DNA of 64,000 nt from contig NZ_SGWI01000003.1 of NCBI RefSeq assembly GCF_004519405.1, positions 62,001 through 126,000 on the forward strand. The letters are read 5' to 3'. Shown here piece after piece: positions 18,021-26,888 of the stretch. This DNA is from Pseudomonas sp. BCA17 (GTDB lineage: Bacteria > Pseudomonadota > Gammaproteobacteria > Pseudomonadales > Pseudomonadaceae). Position 1 is the first letter of the stretch. Every line of letters starts with the position of its first letter. The notes under the pieces were generated by a model that worked only from the letters and a program-made list of their open reading frames with translations, had not been told where the DNA came from and made no database searches. The position numbers and the translations under genes are program-made.

Positions 18021-18829
18021 TGAGCCGCCTGCAAACCCGCTTTGCGCACCTGAAGGAACAAAACCGCGCCGCCCTGGTGACCTTCGTCACCGCCGGCGAT
18101 CCGGGCTATGACACTTCGCTGGCGATCCTCAAGGGCTTGCCCGCCGCCGGTGCCGACGTGATAGAACTGGGCATGCCCTTCACCGACCCGATGGCCGACG
18201 GCCCGGCCATTCAACTGGCGAACATTCGCGCGCTCACCGCCAAGCAGAACCTGGCGAAAACCCTGCAAATGGTTCGCGAGTTCCGCCAAGACAACAACGA
18301 CACCCCGCTGGTGCTGATGGGTTACTTCAACCCGATCCACAAATACGGCGTGCCGCAGTTCATCAGCGACGCCAAGGCAGCCGGTGTCGACGGCCTGATC
18401 GTGGTCGACATGCCACCAGAGCATAACGCCGAGCTGTGCGACCCGGCCCAGGCTGCCGGTATCGACTTTATCCGCCTGACCACGCCGACCACCGACGATG
18501 TGCGCCTGCCGACCGTGCTCAACGGGAGCTCCGGCTTTGTGTACTACGTGTCGGTAGCGGGTGTGACCGGTGCTGGCGCGGCCACCCTGGAACACGTCGA
18601 GGAGGCCGTGTCCCGCCTGCGTCGGCACACCGACCTGCCGATCAGCATTGGCTTCGGTATCCGCACGCCGGAACAGGCAGCGGCCATCGCCCGCCTGGCG
18701 GACGGTGTAGTGGTGGGTTCGGCACTGATCGATCACATCGCCACTGCCAAAAATGATCAACAGGCGATTGATGGCGTATTGAGCCTGTGCGCGGCGCTGT
18801 CGGAAGGTGTTCGCGCCGCCCGTACGTAA
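18020..18829 (+). CDS. trpA: Tryptophan synthase alpha subunit
   Basis: A 269-residue TIM-barrel enzyme that splits indole-3-glycerol phosphate into indole and glyceraldehyde 3-phosphate. Catalytic residues are E49 (VIELGMPF) and D60 ([10 protein letters not shown]). The ATG at 18020 overlaps the trpB stop by one base. The two-gene trpBA operon, separate from the rest of the pathway, is the usual Pseudomonas arrangement. It ends at the strong terminator at 18905-18941. Confidence 0.97.
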
Positions 18830-18904
18830 AGGCGGTGTAGCGATAGGTAAAGTTCCTGATACAGAGGAATCATACGCACGAATCAGTACCTAAACTGACA
18901 AGAC

Positions 18905-18941
18905 CAAGGGATTTCGAACCCGGTTCGAAATCCCTTTTTTG
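18905..18941 (+). terminator. Rho-independent terminator of trpBA
   Basis: A 13-bp perfect stem, AAGGGATTTCGAA/TTCGAAATCCCTT, around a short CCCGG loop and followed by a T run. It lies about 75 bp after the trpA stop and 27 bp before the next gene. Confidence 0.93.
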
Positions 18942-18967
18942 TTCGTGCAGTACTGAGGAAAGCCCCC

Positions 18968-19417
18968 ATGAAAATGCCTAAACGCTGGATCGCTGGTCTC
19001 GGCGCGCTGATGCTCGGCGCGAGTGCCCTGGCGCAGGCCGCGCCCTACGATGAGCGTGGCGGCCCCGGCCCAGACCGAGGTGGCCCGCAAGGTCAGCACG
19101 AACAACGCGGCGACGACCACCGTGGCCCGCCATCCAACCACCGGGGTGGCCCACCGGAAGATTTCGGCCCGGTACGCCAGGTGATCCGTGACAACCACAA
19201 CGATTTCCGCCGTGGCCCACCACCGCCTCCCGGCGTGCGCCTGGTGCGTGGCCAGCCGCTGCCGCGCAACTACTACGGCGAACGCCTGGACGGGCGAGCC
19301 CTGGCCCATCTGCCGCAATACCCCGGGTATGAATGGCGTCGCTCCGGTGGCGATATCGTATTGATCGCCATCGGCACCAGCATCGTCTATCAGATCCTGG
19401 ATGGCGCGCTGTACTAG
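18968..19417 (+). CDS. RcnB/CigR-like periplasmic protein
   Basis: A 149-residue protein with a signal peptide ending ALAQA, a low-complexity middle rich in G, P, R, H and D (about residues 27-88) and a C-terminal RcnB-like domain (NYYGERLDGRALAHLPQYPGYEWRR, split near 110-135) that ends in a hydrophobic stretch GDIVLIAIGTSIVYQIL. RcnB acts in nickel/cobalt homeostasis; CigR-type members are described as anti-virulence regulators. The actual role here is unknown. It has its own gap after the trp terminator. Confidence 0.78.
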   Translation: MKMPKRWIAGLGALMLGASALAQAAPYDERGGPGPDRGGPQGQHEQRGDDHRGPPSNHRGGPPEDFGPVRQVIRDNHNDFRRGPPPPPGVRLVRGQPLPRNYYGERLDGRALAHLPQYPGYEWRRSGGDIVLIAIGTSIVYQILDGALY

Positions 19418-19431
19418 AGCCGGAATGCCGG

Positions 19432-19461
19432 TGTGGCGAGAGGGCTTGCTCTCTCGCCACA
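19432..19461. repeat. REP palindrome
   Basis: TGTGGCGAGAG and CTCTCGCCACA pair around GGCTTGCT. It lies between the convergent RcnB-like gene and the galactonate transporter gene and can serve as a bidirectional 3' hairpin. Confidence 0.8.
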
Positions 19462-19470
19462 GGGTGTAGC

Positions 19471-20775
19471 CTAAATCTCTATGCGTTCGACTTTGCCCAC
19501 CAGTAGCACGTAGGACAGAGCCCCAAGCAACGCCAGCACAGCGATGTAGGTGATCGCCGGCGCAAACGAATCGCCGCTCGCCAGAAAGCCAATCACTATC
19601 GGTGTGGCAATCGCCGACAAGTTACCGATGAAATTGAACACGCCCCCTGTCAGCCCCAGCAAACGCGCCGGTGCCAGCGTCGACACCAGCGACCACGTAA
19701 TGGAAGCCAAGCCATTGCCGAAAAACGCCACGGCCAGGAACGTAATCACCCATGCCGTCGATTCCACATAGTTGGCGCCGATGATCGCCGTGGAAATCAG
19801 CAACCCGCCGATGATCGGCAGCTTGCGCGCAAGGCCCACCGACGCACCGCGACGAATCAGCCAGTCGGAAAAAATCCCCGAGCACAGCACGCCGATAAAC
19901 GCCGCCAGGAAGGGCAGCGACGCAAGCAAGCCGGATTTGATGAAGTCCATACCGCGATATTTCACCAGGTAGGTCGGGAACCATGTCAGGAAGAACCACA
20001 GCGTGGAGTTCAGGCAGAACTGCCCCAGGTAAATACCCCAGAGTTTGCGCTTGCTCAGCACGATGCCCAGGTCGACCCAACTGAATGGCGCCTTGACGGT
20101 TTTCGCCTGCATGTCCACCAGGCCGCCGCCCTCGCGGATCAATTCGATTTCAGCAGCATTAGCGCCCTTGAATTCCTTCGGTTCGCGGTACACCGCATAC
20201 CAGATCAACGCCCATACAATGCCCACGCCGCCCGTGACGACAAACACCATGTGCCAGCCGAATGCGTGCTGCAGCCAGGCCAATACCGGCGTGAGAAACG
20301 CCAGCCCGACAAATTGCCCGGAGGTGTAGACGCCGATGGCGGTAGCGCGCTCGCGCTCGGGAAACCACGTGGTGACTACGCGGCTGTTGATCGGATAAGC
20401 CGGCGCTTCCAGCGCACCCACCGCCATGCGCAACACAAACAGCGCGATAAAGCTGGCAGCAAAACCCAGCATTACGGTGGCGACGGACCACAACAACAAT
20501 GCAGCCGTATAGAGAATGCGCGGCGGCACTCGGTCCACCAGCCAACCTCCGGGAATCTGCATGGCGGCGTAGGTCCAGCCGAAGGCGGAGAAGATCAGCC
20601 CGACATGCACAGGGTCGATGCCCAGCTCACTGGTCAGCGCCGGCGCGGCAATCGACAGGTTGCTACGGTCGAGGTAGTTGATCACCACGGTGATGAACAA
20701 CAACAGCATGATGAAGAAACGCTTTCTGCTCGGCGTGACTAAAGACGCCTGCCCAGTGAAGGATTCAGGTTGCAT
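19471..20775 (-). CDS. MFS transporter, probable D-galactonate permease (DgoT-like)
   Basis: A 434-residue major facilitator with about 12 hydrophobic segments. The first helix has YLDRSNLSIAAPAL, typical of the anion:cation symporter (ACS) subfamily that takes up galactonate, glucarate and similar sugar acids. The substrate is inferred from its position after dgoD, dgoA and dgoK on the same strand. The 215 bp separating it from dgoD contains a REP hairpin with the second MITE-like element inserted, which may reduce its expression relative to the enzymes. Confidence 0.85.
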   Translation of the reverse strand: MQPESFTGQASLVTPSRKRFFIMLLLFITVVINYLDRSNLSIAAPALTSELGIDPVHVGLIFSAFGWTYAAMQIPGGWLVDRVPPRILYTAALLLWSVATVMLGFAASFIALFVLRMAVGALEAPAYPINSRVVTTWFPERERATAIGVYTSGQFVGLAFLTPVLAWLQHAFGWHMVFVVTGGVGIVWALIWYAVYREPKEFKGANAAEIELIREGGGLVDMQAKTVKAPFSWVDLGIVLSKRKLWGIYLGQFCLNSTLWFFLTWFPTYLVKYRGMDFIKSGLLASLPFLAAFIGVLCSGIFSDWLIRRGASVGLARKLPIIGGLLISTAIIGANYVESTAWVITFLAVAFFGNGLASITWSLVSTLAPARLLGLTGGVFNFIGNLSAIATPIVIGFLASGDSFAPAITYIAVLALLGALSYVLLVGKVERIEI

Positions 20776-20842
20776 GGGGGGTGCCTCTTCTTATGTTTAT
20801 TGAGGTCCGTGGAAAATCTGACTGAAGAAACCGAATCAAAAT

Positions 20843-20971
20843 GTGGGAGGGATTTGCTCCCTTAATGCCAGGCAGTTAAGGCTTTTTGTAGGAGCGAGCA
20901 AGCTCGCTCCTACAGCCGGCACTTACGCTTAACTGACTGGCATTAGGCTTGCTCCCCCCCACATTTTTTTT
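20843..20971. repeat. REP/terminator-like hairpin split by an inserted element
   Basis: Left half TGTGGGAGGGATTTGCTCCC (20842-20861) and right half TTGCTCCCCCCCACA with a T8 run (20949-20971) are parts of one GTGGGAGG.../...CCCCCCAC hairpin of the REP type. The T run is on the plus strand, opposite to the direction of the dgo genes. Confidence 0.65.
20862..20948. mobile_element. MITE-like element, copy 2
   Basis: An 87-bp insert with ends TTAATGCCAGGCAGTTAAG (20862-20880) and CTTAACTGACTGGCATTA (20928-20945), the same terminal repeats as the element at 7137-7318 with one mismatch. It is flanked by the direct repeat TTGCTCCC (20854-20861 and 20949-20956). Inside is one palindromic REP unit, TGTAGGAGCGAGC/GCTCGCTCCTACA (20887-20914). 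The exact right boundary is uncertain by about 3 bases (GGC at 20946-20948). Confidence 0.7.
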
Positions 20972-20990
20972 CGCGCTCTTTCAGGGGGGA

Positions 20991-22139
20991 TCACCACTCG
21001 GCAAAGCTGCCGTCGGCATGGCGCCAGATCGGATTGCGCCAGCGATGGCCGATGGCCGCGCGCTCGATCACATATTCCTCGTTGATCTCGATGCCCAGGC
21101 CTGGGCCGTTGGGGATCTTGACGAAGCCTTGGTCATAGTCGAACACGCCCGGATCGCGCACGTAGTCGAGCAAGTCATTGCTCTCGTTGTAGTGAATACC
21201 CAGGCTCTGCTCCTGGATAAACGCGTTGTAGCACACAGCATCCAGTTGCAGGCACGCCGCCAGGGCAATCGGGCCCAGCGGGCAGTGCAGGGCGAGGGCC
21301 ACGTCGTAAGCTTCGGCCATGTTGGCGATCTTGCGGGTTTCGGTGATGCCTCCGGCGTGGGACGCATCCGGCTGGATGATGTCGACGTAGCCTTCGCTGA
21401 GCACGCGCTTGAAGTCCCACCGCGAGAACAGCCGCTCGCCGAGGGCAATCGGGGTGCTGGTCAGGGGCGCCAGTTCCTTGAGCGCTTCGTAGTTTTCACT
21501 GAGCACCGGCTCTTCGATAAACATCAGTTTGTACGGGTCCAGCTCCTTCATCAGCACCTTGGCCATGGGCTTGTGCACGCGACCATGGAAGTCGACGCCG
21601 ATGCCGACGTTAGGGCCGACCGCATCCCGTACAGCGGCGACGTTGGCCAAGGCCAGGTCGACTTTTTCGAAGCTGTCGACGAACTGCAACTCCTCGGTGC
21701 CGTTCATCTTCACCGCCGTAAAGCCACGGGCCACGGCCTCTTTGGCGGCACGGGCGGTATCGGCCGGACGGTCGCCGCCGATCCACGAATACACGCGGAT
21801 CTTGTCACGCACCTGGCCACCGAGCAGGTCACTGACAGACACGCCGAGGGCCTTGCCCTTGATGTCCCACAGCGCCTGGTCGATACCGGCGAGGGCACTC
21901 ATGTGCACCGCGCCGCCACGGTAGAAACCGCCGCGATAGAGCACAGTCCAGATGTCTTCGATATTGCGTGGGTCTTTGCCGATCAGGTAGTCGGACAACT
22001 CTTCGACGGCAGCCGCCACGGTGTGGGCGCGCCCTTCGACCACAGGTTCACCCCAGCCGGTTACGCCCTGATCGGTTTCAACCTTGAGGAAGCACCAGCG
22101 CGGCGGGACGATGAAGGTGGTCAGTTTGGTGATTTTCAT
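20991..22139 (-). CDS. dgoD: D-galactonate dehydratase
   Basis: A 382-residue enolase-superfamily enzyme that converts D-galactonate to 2-keto-3-deoxygalactonate. The three carboxylate magnesium ligands are in GVDFHGR, FIEEPV and ALGERLF, in the right order on the barrel. The active-site histidines are in VDFHG and in ALHCPLGP. Length equals the E. coli enzyme (382). It lies third in the minus-strand run dgoK-dgoA-dgoD-transporter, 48 bp after dgoA. Confidence 0.95.
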   Translation of the reverse strand: MKITKLTTFIVPPRWCFLKVETDQGVTGWGEPVVEGRAHTVAAAVEELSDYLIGKDPRNIEDIWTVLYRGGFYRGGAVHMSALAGIDQALWDIKGKALGVSVSDLLGGQVRDKIRVYSWIGGDRPADTARAAKEAVARGFTAVKMNGTEELQFVDSFEKVDLALANVAAVRDAVGPNVGIGVDFHGRVHKPMAKVLMKELDPYKLMFIEEPVLSENYEALKELAPLTSTPIALGERLFSRWDFKRVLSEGYVDIIQPDASHAGGITETRKIANMAEAYDVALALHCPLGPIALAACLQLDAVCYNAFIQEQSLGIHYNESNDLLDYVRDPGVFDYDQGFVKIPNGPGLGIEINEEYVIERAAIGHRWRNPIWRHADGSFAEW

Positions 22140-22187
22140 CTGTTATCTCTCTTATAGATGCAGCGCCCGTGGGCGCGGAACTTGAAG

Positions 22188-22808
22188 TCAGCTCAGGGTG
22201 TTCCAAGCGGCGACATACGCCTGGGCACGGCTCGCAACCTGATCCACCGTCATACCCGGCTTGAACAACCCGGAACCCAGCCCGAACCCCTTGGCGCCAG
22301 CATCGATGAACACCTGCATGTTGTCCGGGGTAATGCCGCCTACCGGCAGCAGCAACGTGCCCGTCGGCAATACCGCCAGCCACGCCTTGATTACCGACGG
22401 GCCGATTTGCTCGGCTGGAAACAGCTTCAAGACGTCGGCGCCTTCAGCCAGGGCGGCAAATGCTTCGGTCGGCGTGGCCACCCCGGGCGACAGGAAAAGG
22501 CCCGCCGCTTTCGCTGCGCGCAACACCTTAGGATCGCTGTGAGGCATGACGATTACCTGACCACCGGCGGCTTTGACCTGCTCGACCTGTTCCGGGGTCA
22601 ACACCGTACCCGCGCCGATCAGGCAATCGGCGGGCAGGCCGTCGCGTAGCGTGCGGATGCTGGTGTACGGGTCCGGCGAGTTCAACGGGACTTCGATGAC
22701 ACGCAAGCCCGCCTCGTACAGCACCTGGCCGATCGCCAGGACTTCGTCCGGTCGTACACCACGCAGGATTGCGATCAAACCGTTGTGTGCCAGCGCTTGC
22801 TTGAGCAT
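22188..22808 (-). CDS. dgoA: 2-dehydro-3-deoxy-6-phosphogalactonate aldolase
   Basis: A 206-residue class I aldolase of the KDPG/KDPGal family that cleaves 2-keto-3-deoxy-6-phosphogalactonate into pyruvate and glyceraldehyde 3-phosphate. The Schiff-base lysine is K128 in ADVLKLFPAE, and the catalytic glutamate is in VIEVPLNS (about residue 39). The start at 22808 is 1 bp after the dgoK stop, so translation is probably coupled. Unlike in E. coli K-12 annotation history, dgoA and dgoD are separate genes here. Confidence 0.94.
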   Translation of the reverse strand: MLKQALAHNGLIAILRGVRPDEVLAIGQVLYEAGLRVIEVPLNSPDPYTSIRTLRDGLPADCLIGAGTVLTPEQVEQVKAAGGQVIVMPHSDPKVLRAAKAAGLFLSPGVATPTEAFAALAEGADVLKLFPAEQIGPSVIKAWLAVLPTGTLLLPVGGITPDNMQVFIDAGAKGFGLGSGLFKPGMTVDQVASRAQAYVAAWNTLS

Positions 22809-22809
22809 G

Positions 22810-23769
22810 TCAGGTCTCCAATGCAGGTTGAGTGAGCCCGGCAGCCACCGCCAATTGCCACAGACCACGCTCGGTGGCTTCCTGCGCCAGGCTCACGTGG
22901 TCGAAGCCGCACAGGGCGAGGGCGCGTTGGTAACGGGCGCAGAGGGCGGCAGCGCCGACCAGGATGATGGGCTTGTGTCTGGCGCCGGCCGGCAAGCCCG
23001 CGAGCTCATGACCAATGAGCAAGCCGGACAGGTAGTCAGGCTGCTGGTCGCCCGCCAACTCGCCCGTGAGCCCAAGCGTGCGCGCACTGAACAACGTCGA
23101 CAGCACGCCGCGCCGACCGTCTTCCGAGAGCGCCACCTGCACGCCACGATCAAATGCTTCGGCCTGGAACTCTTCGGTTATTTTCTGGGTACGCCCGAGG
23201 AGGCTGTGTTTGCTCAACACCGCGAACAGCTCACCCGTCATGAAGGTATCGAAGTGGGTGATGCAACCCTCGGCCACCTCGACCCATTTGGAATGGCTGC
23301 CGGGCAGGCCGATCAACACATCGGCGCCAAGCCCTTGCAGCACGCCCAGCACTTGGGTTTCTTCGCCACGCATCACATTGGGCAGGCCGACCTGCTCGAT
23401 CACACCGGGCACGAGATACACATCGGTTCCCCGCATGCTGCGTACGCGATGCAATGCCTTGCCGAGGCTGGCGACGTCAACGGGTGTATTGCGATAGGCC
23501 GCCTCGCTCCAGCCCTGGGCGCTACCGACCATGCCGCAAGCGATCACTGGCAGGTTGAGCTGGGCATCGAGCCAGTCACCGCACGCCGCATCGAACGCCA
23601 ACTCGAAACCATCGCTGCAACGTACACCCGCGATATCCCTGGGCTCGGTGGGCAAATGCATGATGCCCCACGCCAGCGAACGCTGGTCCAGCACCACGCC
23701 TGCGGGGCCGAGTTTATAAGCACGAAGGGAGCTGGTTCCCCAATCGAGCGCGATCAATTGCGCCTGCAT
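22810..23769 (-). CDS. dgoK: 2-dehydro-3-deoxygalactonokinase
   Basis: A 319-residue kinase that phosphorylates 2-keto-3-deoxygalactonate at C6 using ATP. The N-terminus IALDWGTSSLRAYKL is the phosphate-1 motif of the ASKHA fold, and GLPGSHSKWVEV in the middle matches DgoK. The start at 23769 (MQAQLIALDWG) is preferred to an upstream ATG at 23835 because it gives the family N-terminus. It is first in the dgo operon. No GntR-type dgoR gene is adjacent; an AT-rich dyad lies upstream (23834-23874). Confidence 0.93.
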   Translation of the reverse strand: MQAQLIALDWGTSSLRAYKLGPAGVVLDQRSLAWGIMHLPTEPRDIAGVRCSDGFELAFDAACGDWLDAQLNLPVIACGMVGSAQGWSEAAYRNTPVDVASLGKALHRVRSMRGTDVYLVPGVIEQVGLPNVMRGEETQVLGVLQGLGADVLIGLPGSHSKWVEVAEGCITHFDTFMTGELFAVLSKHSLLGRTQKITEEFQAEAFDRGVQVALSEDGRRGVLSTLFSARTLGLTGELAGDQQPDYLSGLLIGHELAGLPAGARHKPIILVGAAALCARYQRALALCGFDHVSLAQEATERGLWQLAVAAGLTQPALET

Positions 23770-23833
23770 CGCTTCACCTGAAATGAGTGGGTGCCGAAAA
23801 AGCTGATGGGCGAATATAAACCTATGCTTGCGC

Positions 23834-23874
23834 ATATCTCAATATATAAATATCAATCCCATATAATGAGATAT
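23834..23874 (-). promoter_or_regulatory. AT-rich dyad upstream of dgoK, candidate operator
   Basis: ATATCTCA at 23834-23841 and TGAGATAT at 23867-23874 are exact inverted repeats; the match extends imperfectly to GC-ATATCTCA-ATATA on both sides. It lies 65-105 bp before the dgoK start and is the only striking symmetric element there. It may bind the galactonate-responsive repressor or carry the promoter. Function inferred. Confidence 0.45.
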
Positions 23875-23945
23875 AGCGAAGTAAATCTTGCCTCACCTTC
23901 GGTTTTTTACGGCGGAGGGAAGTAAGAGTTATCTGATGAGGAAGG

Positions 23946-24290
23946 CTAAAAAGCCGACAAATCCAGCTCGCGCATCGCACCCATCCAGATCGCGTAGTCG
24001 GTGTGATCCTTCAGGTCATCGCCGGTTTCGGGGTGCAGGAACACCACCAGCCCTTCGCGGTGCAGCGCCAACCACGGCAATACCACGCCGATATACTCCG
24101 GCTCGAACGCCAGTTGGCAGCTCCAGTCAGGGTGCGGGCCCACAGGCCGTTCGTGCACACGGCCCATGCTTAACGGGAACAGCTTGGCTGCGTCTTCGCA
24201 TAAGGTGCGCGCCTGGTCGATCGTACTGGCGTCGAAATAGATATGGGCGTGATAGCCCTTGATACGTTGCATGGTGAAATCCGTGTCCAT
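23946..24290 (-). CDS. DOPA 4,5-dioxygenase-like protein
   Basis: A 114-residue protein with GYHAHIYFDAST near the start, GRVHERPVGPHPDWSCQLAF in the middle and LVVFLHPETGDDLKDHTDYAIWMG at the end, the pattern of the DOPA 4,5-dioxygenase family known from fungi and plants and widespread in proteobacteria. The histidines in YHAH, GPHP and FLHP are likely metal ligands. The bacterial substrate is unknown. A second possible start is the internal Met 7 (MQRIKGYHAH). It lies 12 bp after betR on the same strand and probably shares its transcript. Confidence 0.82.
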   Translation of the reverse strand: MDTDFTMQRIKGYHAHIYFDASTIDQARTLCEDAAKLFPLSMGRVHERPVGPHPDWSCQLAFEPEYIGVVLPWLALHREGLVVFLHPETGDDLKDHTDYAIWMGAMRELDLSAF

Positions 24291-24302
24291 TGTGAACCGA
24301 TC

Positions 24303-25253
24303 CTAGACCGCAATCGAAGGCAGGGCCAGCCCGGTCAGGGACTGCGCGCTGCTGGCCTGTTCCGCCAGCAACCAATCGACAAAGCGCTCGACCAACTGCC
24401 CCCGGCGCTTGCGCTGGGGCTGCACGACGTAATAACCGAAGCGCGAGATAACCGTGTCGCTGATCGGCCGGCAAAGCCAGTTCTGCTGCAACAGGTTATC
24501 CACCAGGTGGCGCCAGCCGATGGCCACCCCCTGGCCGGCAATCGCGGCCTGGATCAACAGTGTGTAGTTATCGAAACGCAACTGGCCGGGTGTCGGTGCA
24601 GCGGTGATGCCCAACTCGCGAAACACACCGCTCCAGTCGAACCACTGGCTGGTGTTCTCCTGGCGCAGGTGCAGCAGGGGAAAGTCCTGCAAATTTGCCA
24701 GGGTCAGCGACGTGGTCTGCTCCTTGAGCCACTGTGGGCTACATACCGGGAAGACCTCCTCGTTGAATAACCACAGGCTGTCGCCCTGCTTGAAACGACC
24801 GTCGCCGAACAGCACCGCCACGTCGATATCGCTGCGCAACGTGGCGTGGTTGCGCTCGCTGGTGACCAGGCTGACATCGACCTGCGGGTTGGCCTGGTGG
24901 AAGCGGTGCAAACGCGGCATCAGCCAGTAAGCGGCAAACGCGAAGTCGGTGGCCACTTGCAGCACTTCATGCTGACCCTGCCGGGTGATCGCGCTCAGGC
25001 CTTGGTTGATGGCCTGCAAGCCGCCCTGGGCGTGCTCGAACAGCAGGGCTCCCGCATCGGTCAGCTCAATGCCACGGTAGATGCGATCAAACAGGCGAAT
25101 CGACAACTGTTCTTCGAGCCGCTTGATCTGCTGGCTGATAGCCGGCTGGGTGGTGCCTAACTCCATGGCGGCGGCGGTAAAGCTGCGATGGCGCGCCGCC
25201 GCCTCGAACACGCGCAACAGGTCGAGGGATAAATCACCGAGGGCTTCATACAT
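24303..25253 (-). CDS. betR: LysR-family regulator of choline sulfatase
   Basis: A 316-residue LysR-type regulator with helix-turn-helix at about residues 20-50 (FTAAAMELGTTQPAISQQIK) followed by an effector domain. It is divergent from betC, the arrangement found for the choline-sulfate regulator in Pseudomonas, so it is named from context. The shared 103-bp intergenic region has two direct repeats (25279-25310) that may be its operator. The minus-strand transcript likely continues into the DOPA-dioxygenase-like gene. Confidence 0.85.
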   Translation of the reverse strand: MYEALGDLSLDLLRVFEAAARHRSFTAAAMELGTTQPAISQQIKRLEEQLSIRLFDRIYRGIELTDAGALLFEHAQGGLQAINQGLSAITRQGQHEVLQVATDFAFAAYWLMPRLHRFHQANPQVDVSLVTSERNHATLRSDIDVAVLFGDGRFKQGDSLWLFNEEVFPVCSPQWLKEQTTSLTLANLQDFPLLHLRQENTSQWFDWSGVFRELGITAAPTPGQLRFDNYTLLIQAAIAGQGVAIGWRHLVDNLLQQNWLCRPISDTVISRFGYYVVQPQRKRRGQLVERFVDWLLAEQASSAQSLTGLALPSIAV

Positions 25254-25278
25254 AAGCTGTACTTATCCTAGACATTGT

Positions 25279-25310
25279 ATTTCATGGGCTTTACCCAATT
25301 TTTCATGGGC
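25279..25310. promoter_or_regulatory. Tandem direct repeats in the betR-betC gap
   Basis: ATTTCATGGGC at 25279-25289 and TTTTCATGGGC at 25300-25310 are spaced 21 bp start to start, two helical turns, so both would face the same side of the DNA. They lie between the divergent regulator and sulfatase genes. Candidate binding sites for the LysR regulator. Confidence 0.45.
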
Positions 25311-25356
25311 CGCATGCTCATTCGCATAAACACTGCCTATGGAATGCCGAAGCCCC

Positions 25357-26871
25357 ATGAAGCGCAAGAACATTCTTTTTATCATGGCCGATCAAATGGC
25401 CGCGCCAATGCTGCCGTTCTACGCACCGTCCCCAATCAAACTGCCGAACCTGAGTCGCCTCGCCGCACAGGGCGTAGTGTTCGACGCCGCCTACTGCAAC
25501 AGCCCGCTGTGCGCACCGTCGCGTTTCACTCTGGTCAGCGGCCAATTGCCGAGCAAGATCGGCGCCTACGACAACGCTGCGGATTTCCCCGCCGATGTAC
25601 CGACTTATGCCCACTACCTGCGCCGCCTCGGCTATCGCACCGCCCTGTCGGGCAAAATGCATTTCTGTGGCCCCGACCAACTACACGGCTACGAAGAGCG
25701 ACTGACCAGCGACATCTACCCCGCCGATTACGGCTGGGCCGTGAACTGGGATGAGCCGCACGTGCGTCCCAGCTGGTACCACAACATGTCCTCGGTGCTG
25801 CAAGCCGGCCCATGTGTGCGCACCAACCAGCTGGACTTCGACGAAGAGGTCGTGTTCAAGGCTCAGCAATACCTGTTCGACCATATCCGTGAAGACGGCG
25901 ATCAGCCGTTCTGCCTGACGGTGTCGATGACTCATCCGCACGACCCGTACACCATTCCCAAGCCGTTCTGGGAGCTGTACGACGACAGCGAAATCCCCTT
26001 GCCGACAACACCGCCCCAGGCCGATCTGGACCCGCACTCCCAGCGCCTGCTCAAAGTCTATGACCTGTGGGAAAAGCCGCTGCCTGTGGATAAGATCCGC
26101 GATGCACGCCGTGCTTATTTCGGTGCCTGCAGCTATATCGACAGCAACGTCGGCAAGCTCTTGCAAACTCTGGAAGACACCGGTCTGGCCGAGGATACGA
26201 TCATCATCTTTTCCGGCGACCACGGCGACATGCTCGGCGAGCGCGGCCTCTGGTACAAAATGCACTGGTTTGAAATGGCCGCCCGCGTACCACTTCTGGT
26301 CTGTGCACCGGGGCAATTCGCTGCGGGCCGCGTGAGCCACGCCGTGTCCACCGCCGACCTGCTGCCGACCCTGGTGGAACTGGCCGGCGGCGAGCTGGAC
26401 CCGCGTCTGCCGCTGGACGGCCGTTCACTGGTCCCGCACTTGCAAGGGCAGGGTGGGCACGACGAAGTGTTCGGCGAATACATGGCCGAAGGCACCATCA
26501 GCCCGCTGATGATGATTCGTCGTGGCGCCTACAAATTTATCTACAGCGAAGACGACCCTTGCCTGCTGTTCGATGTACACAACGACCCACGGGAGCAGGA
26601 AGACCTCAGCCAGTCGCCGCAACATCGGGCGCTGTTTGCAGCCTTCTTGAATGAGGCGCGGGCCAAATGGGACATCCCGGCGATCCACCAGCAGGTGCTC
26701 GCCAGCCAACGCCGCCGTCGCCTGGTATTTGAGGCGCTGACCCAGGGCAAGCTGAAGAGCTGGGATCACCAGCCACTGGTAGACGCCAGTCAGCAATACA
26801 TGCGCAACCATATCGACCTCGACGACCTGGAGCGCAAGGCACGTTATCCACAACCCTGCCAAAACCAATAA
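25357..26871 (+). CDS. betC: Choline-sulfatase
   Basis: A 504-residue type I sulfatase that hydrolyses choline-O-sulfate to choline and sulfate. The formylglycine site is C52 in the CAPSR motif; ADQ at residues 11-13 and SGDHGDMLGER supply calcium ligands. There is no signal peptide, as expected for the cytoplasmic BetC. I use the ATG at 25357 (MKRKNILFIMADQ); an in-frame ATG at 25339 would add six residues. It is divergent from betR and 17 bp before choX. Confidence 0.95.
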   Translation: MKRKNILFIMADQMAAPMLPFYAPSPIKLPNLSRLAAQGVVFDAAYCNSPLCAPSRFTLVSGQLPSKIGAYDNAADFPADVPTYAHYLRRLGYRTALSGKMHFCGPDQLHGYEERLTSDIYPADYGWAVNWDEPHVRPSWYHNMSSVLQAGPCVRTNQLDFDEEVVFKAQQYLFDHIREDGDQPFCLTVSMTHPHDPYTIPKPFWELYDDSEIPLPTTPPQADLDPHSQRLLKVYDLWEKPLPVDKIRDARRAYFGACSYIDSNVGKLLQTLEDTGLAEDTIIIFSGDHGDMLGERGLWYKMHWFEMAARVPLLVCAPGQFAAGRVSHAVSTADLLPTLVELAGGELDPRLPLDGRSLVPHLQGQGGHDEVFGEYMAEGTISPLMMIRRGAYKFIYSEDDPCLLFDVHNDPREQEDLSQSPQHRALFAAFLNEARAKWDIPAIHQQVLASQRRRRLVFEALTQGKLKSWDHQPLVDASQQYMRNHIDLDDLERKARYPQPCQNQ

Positions 26872-26888
26872 ATAACAGAGGGAAGGCC

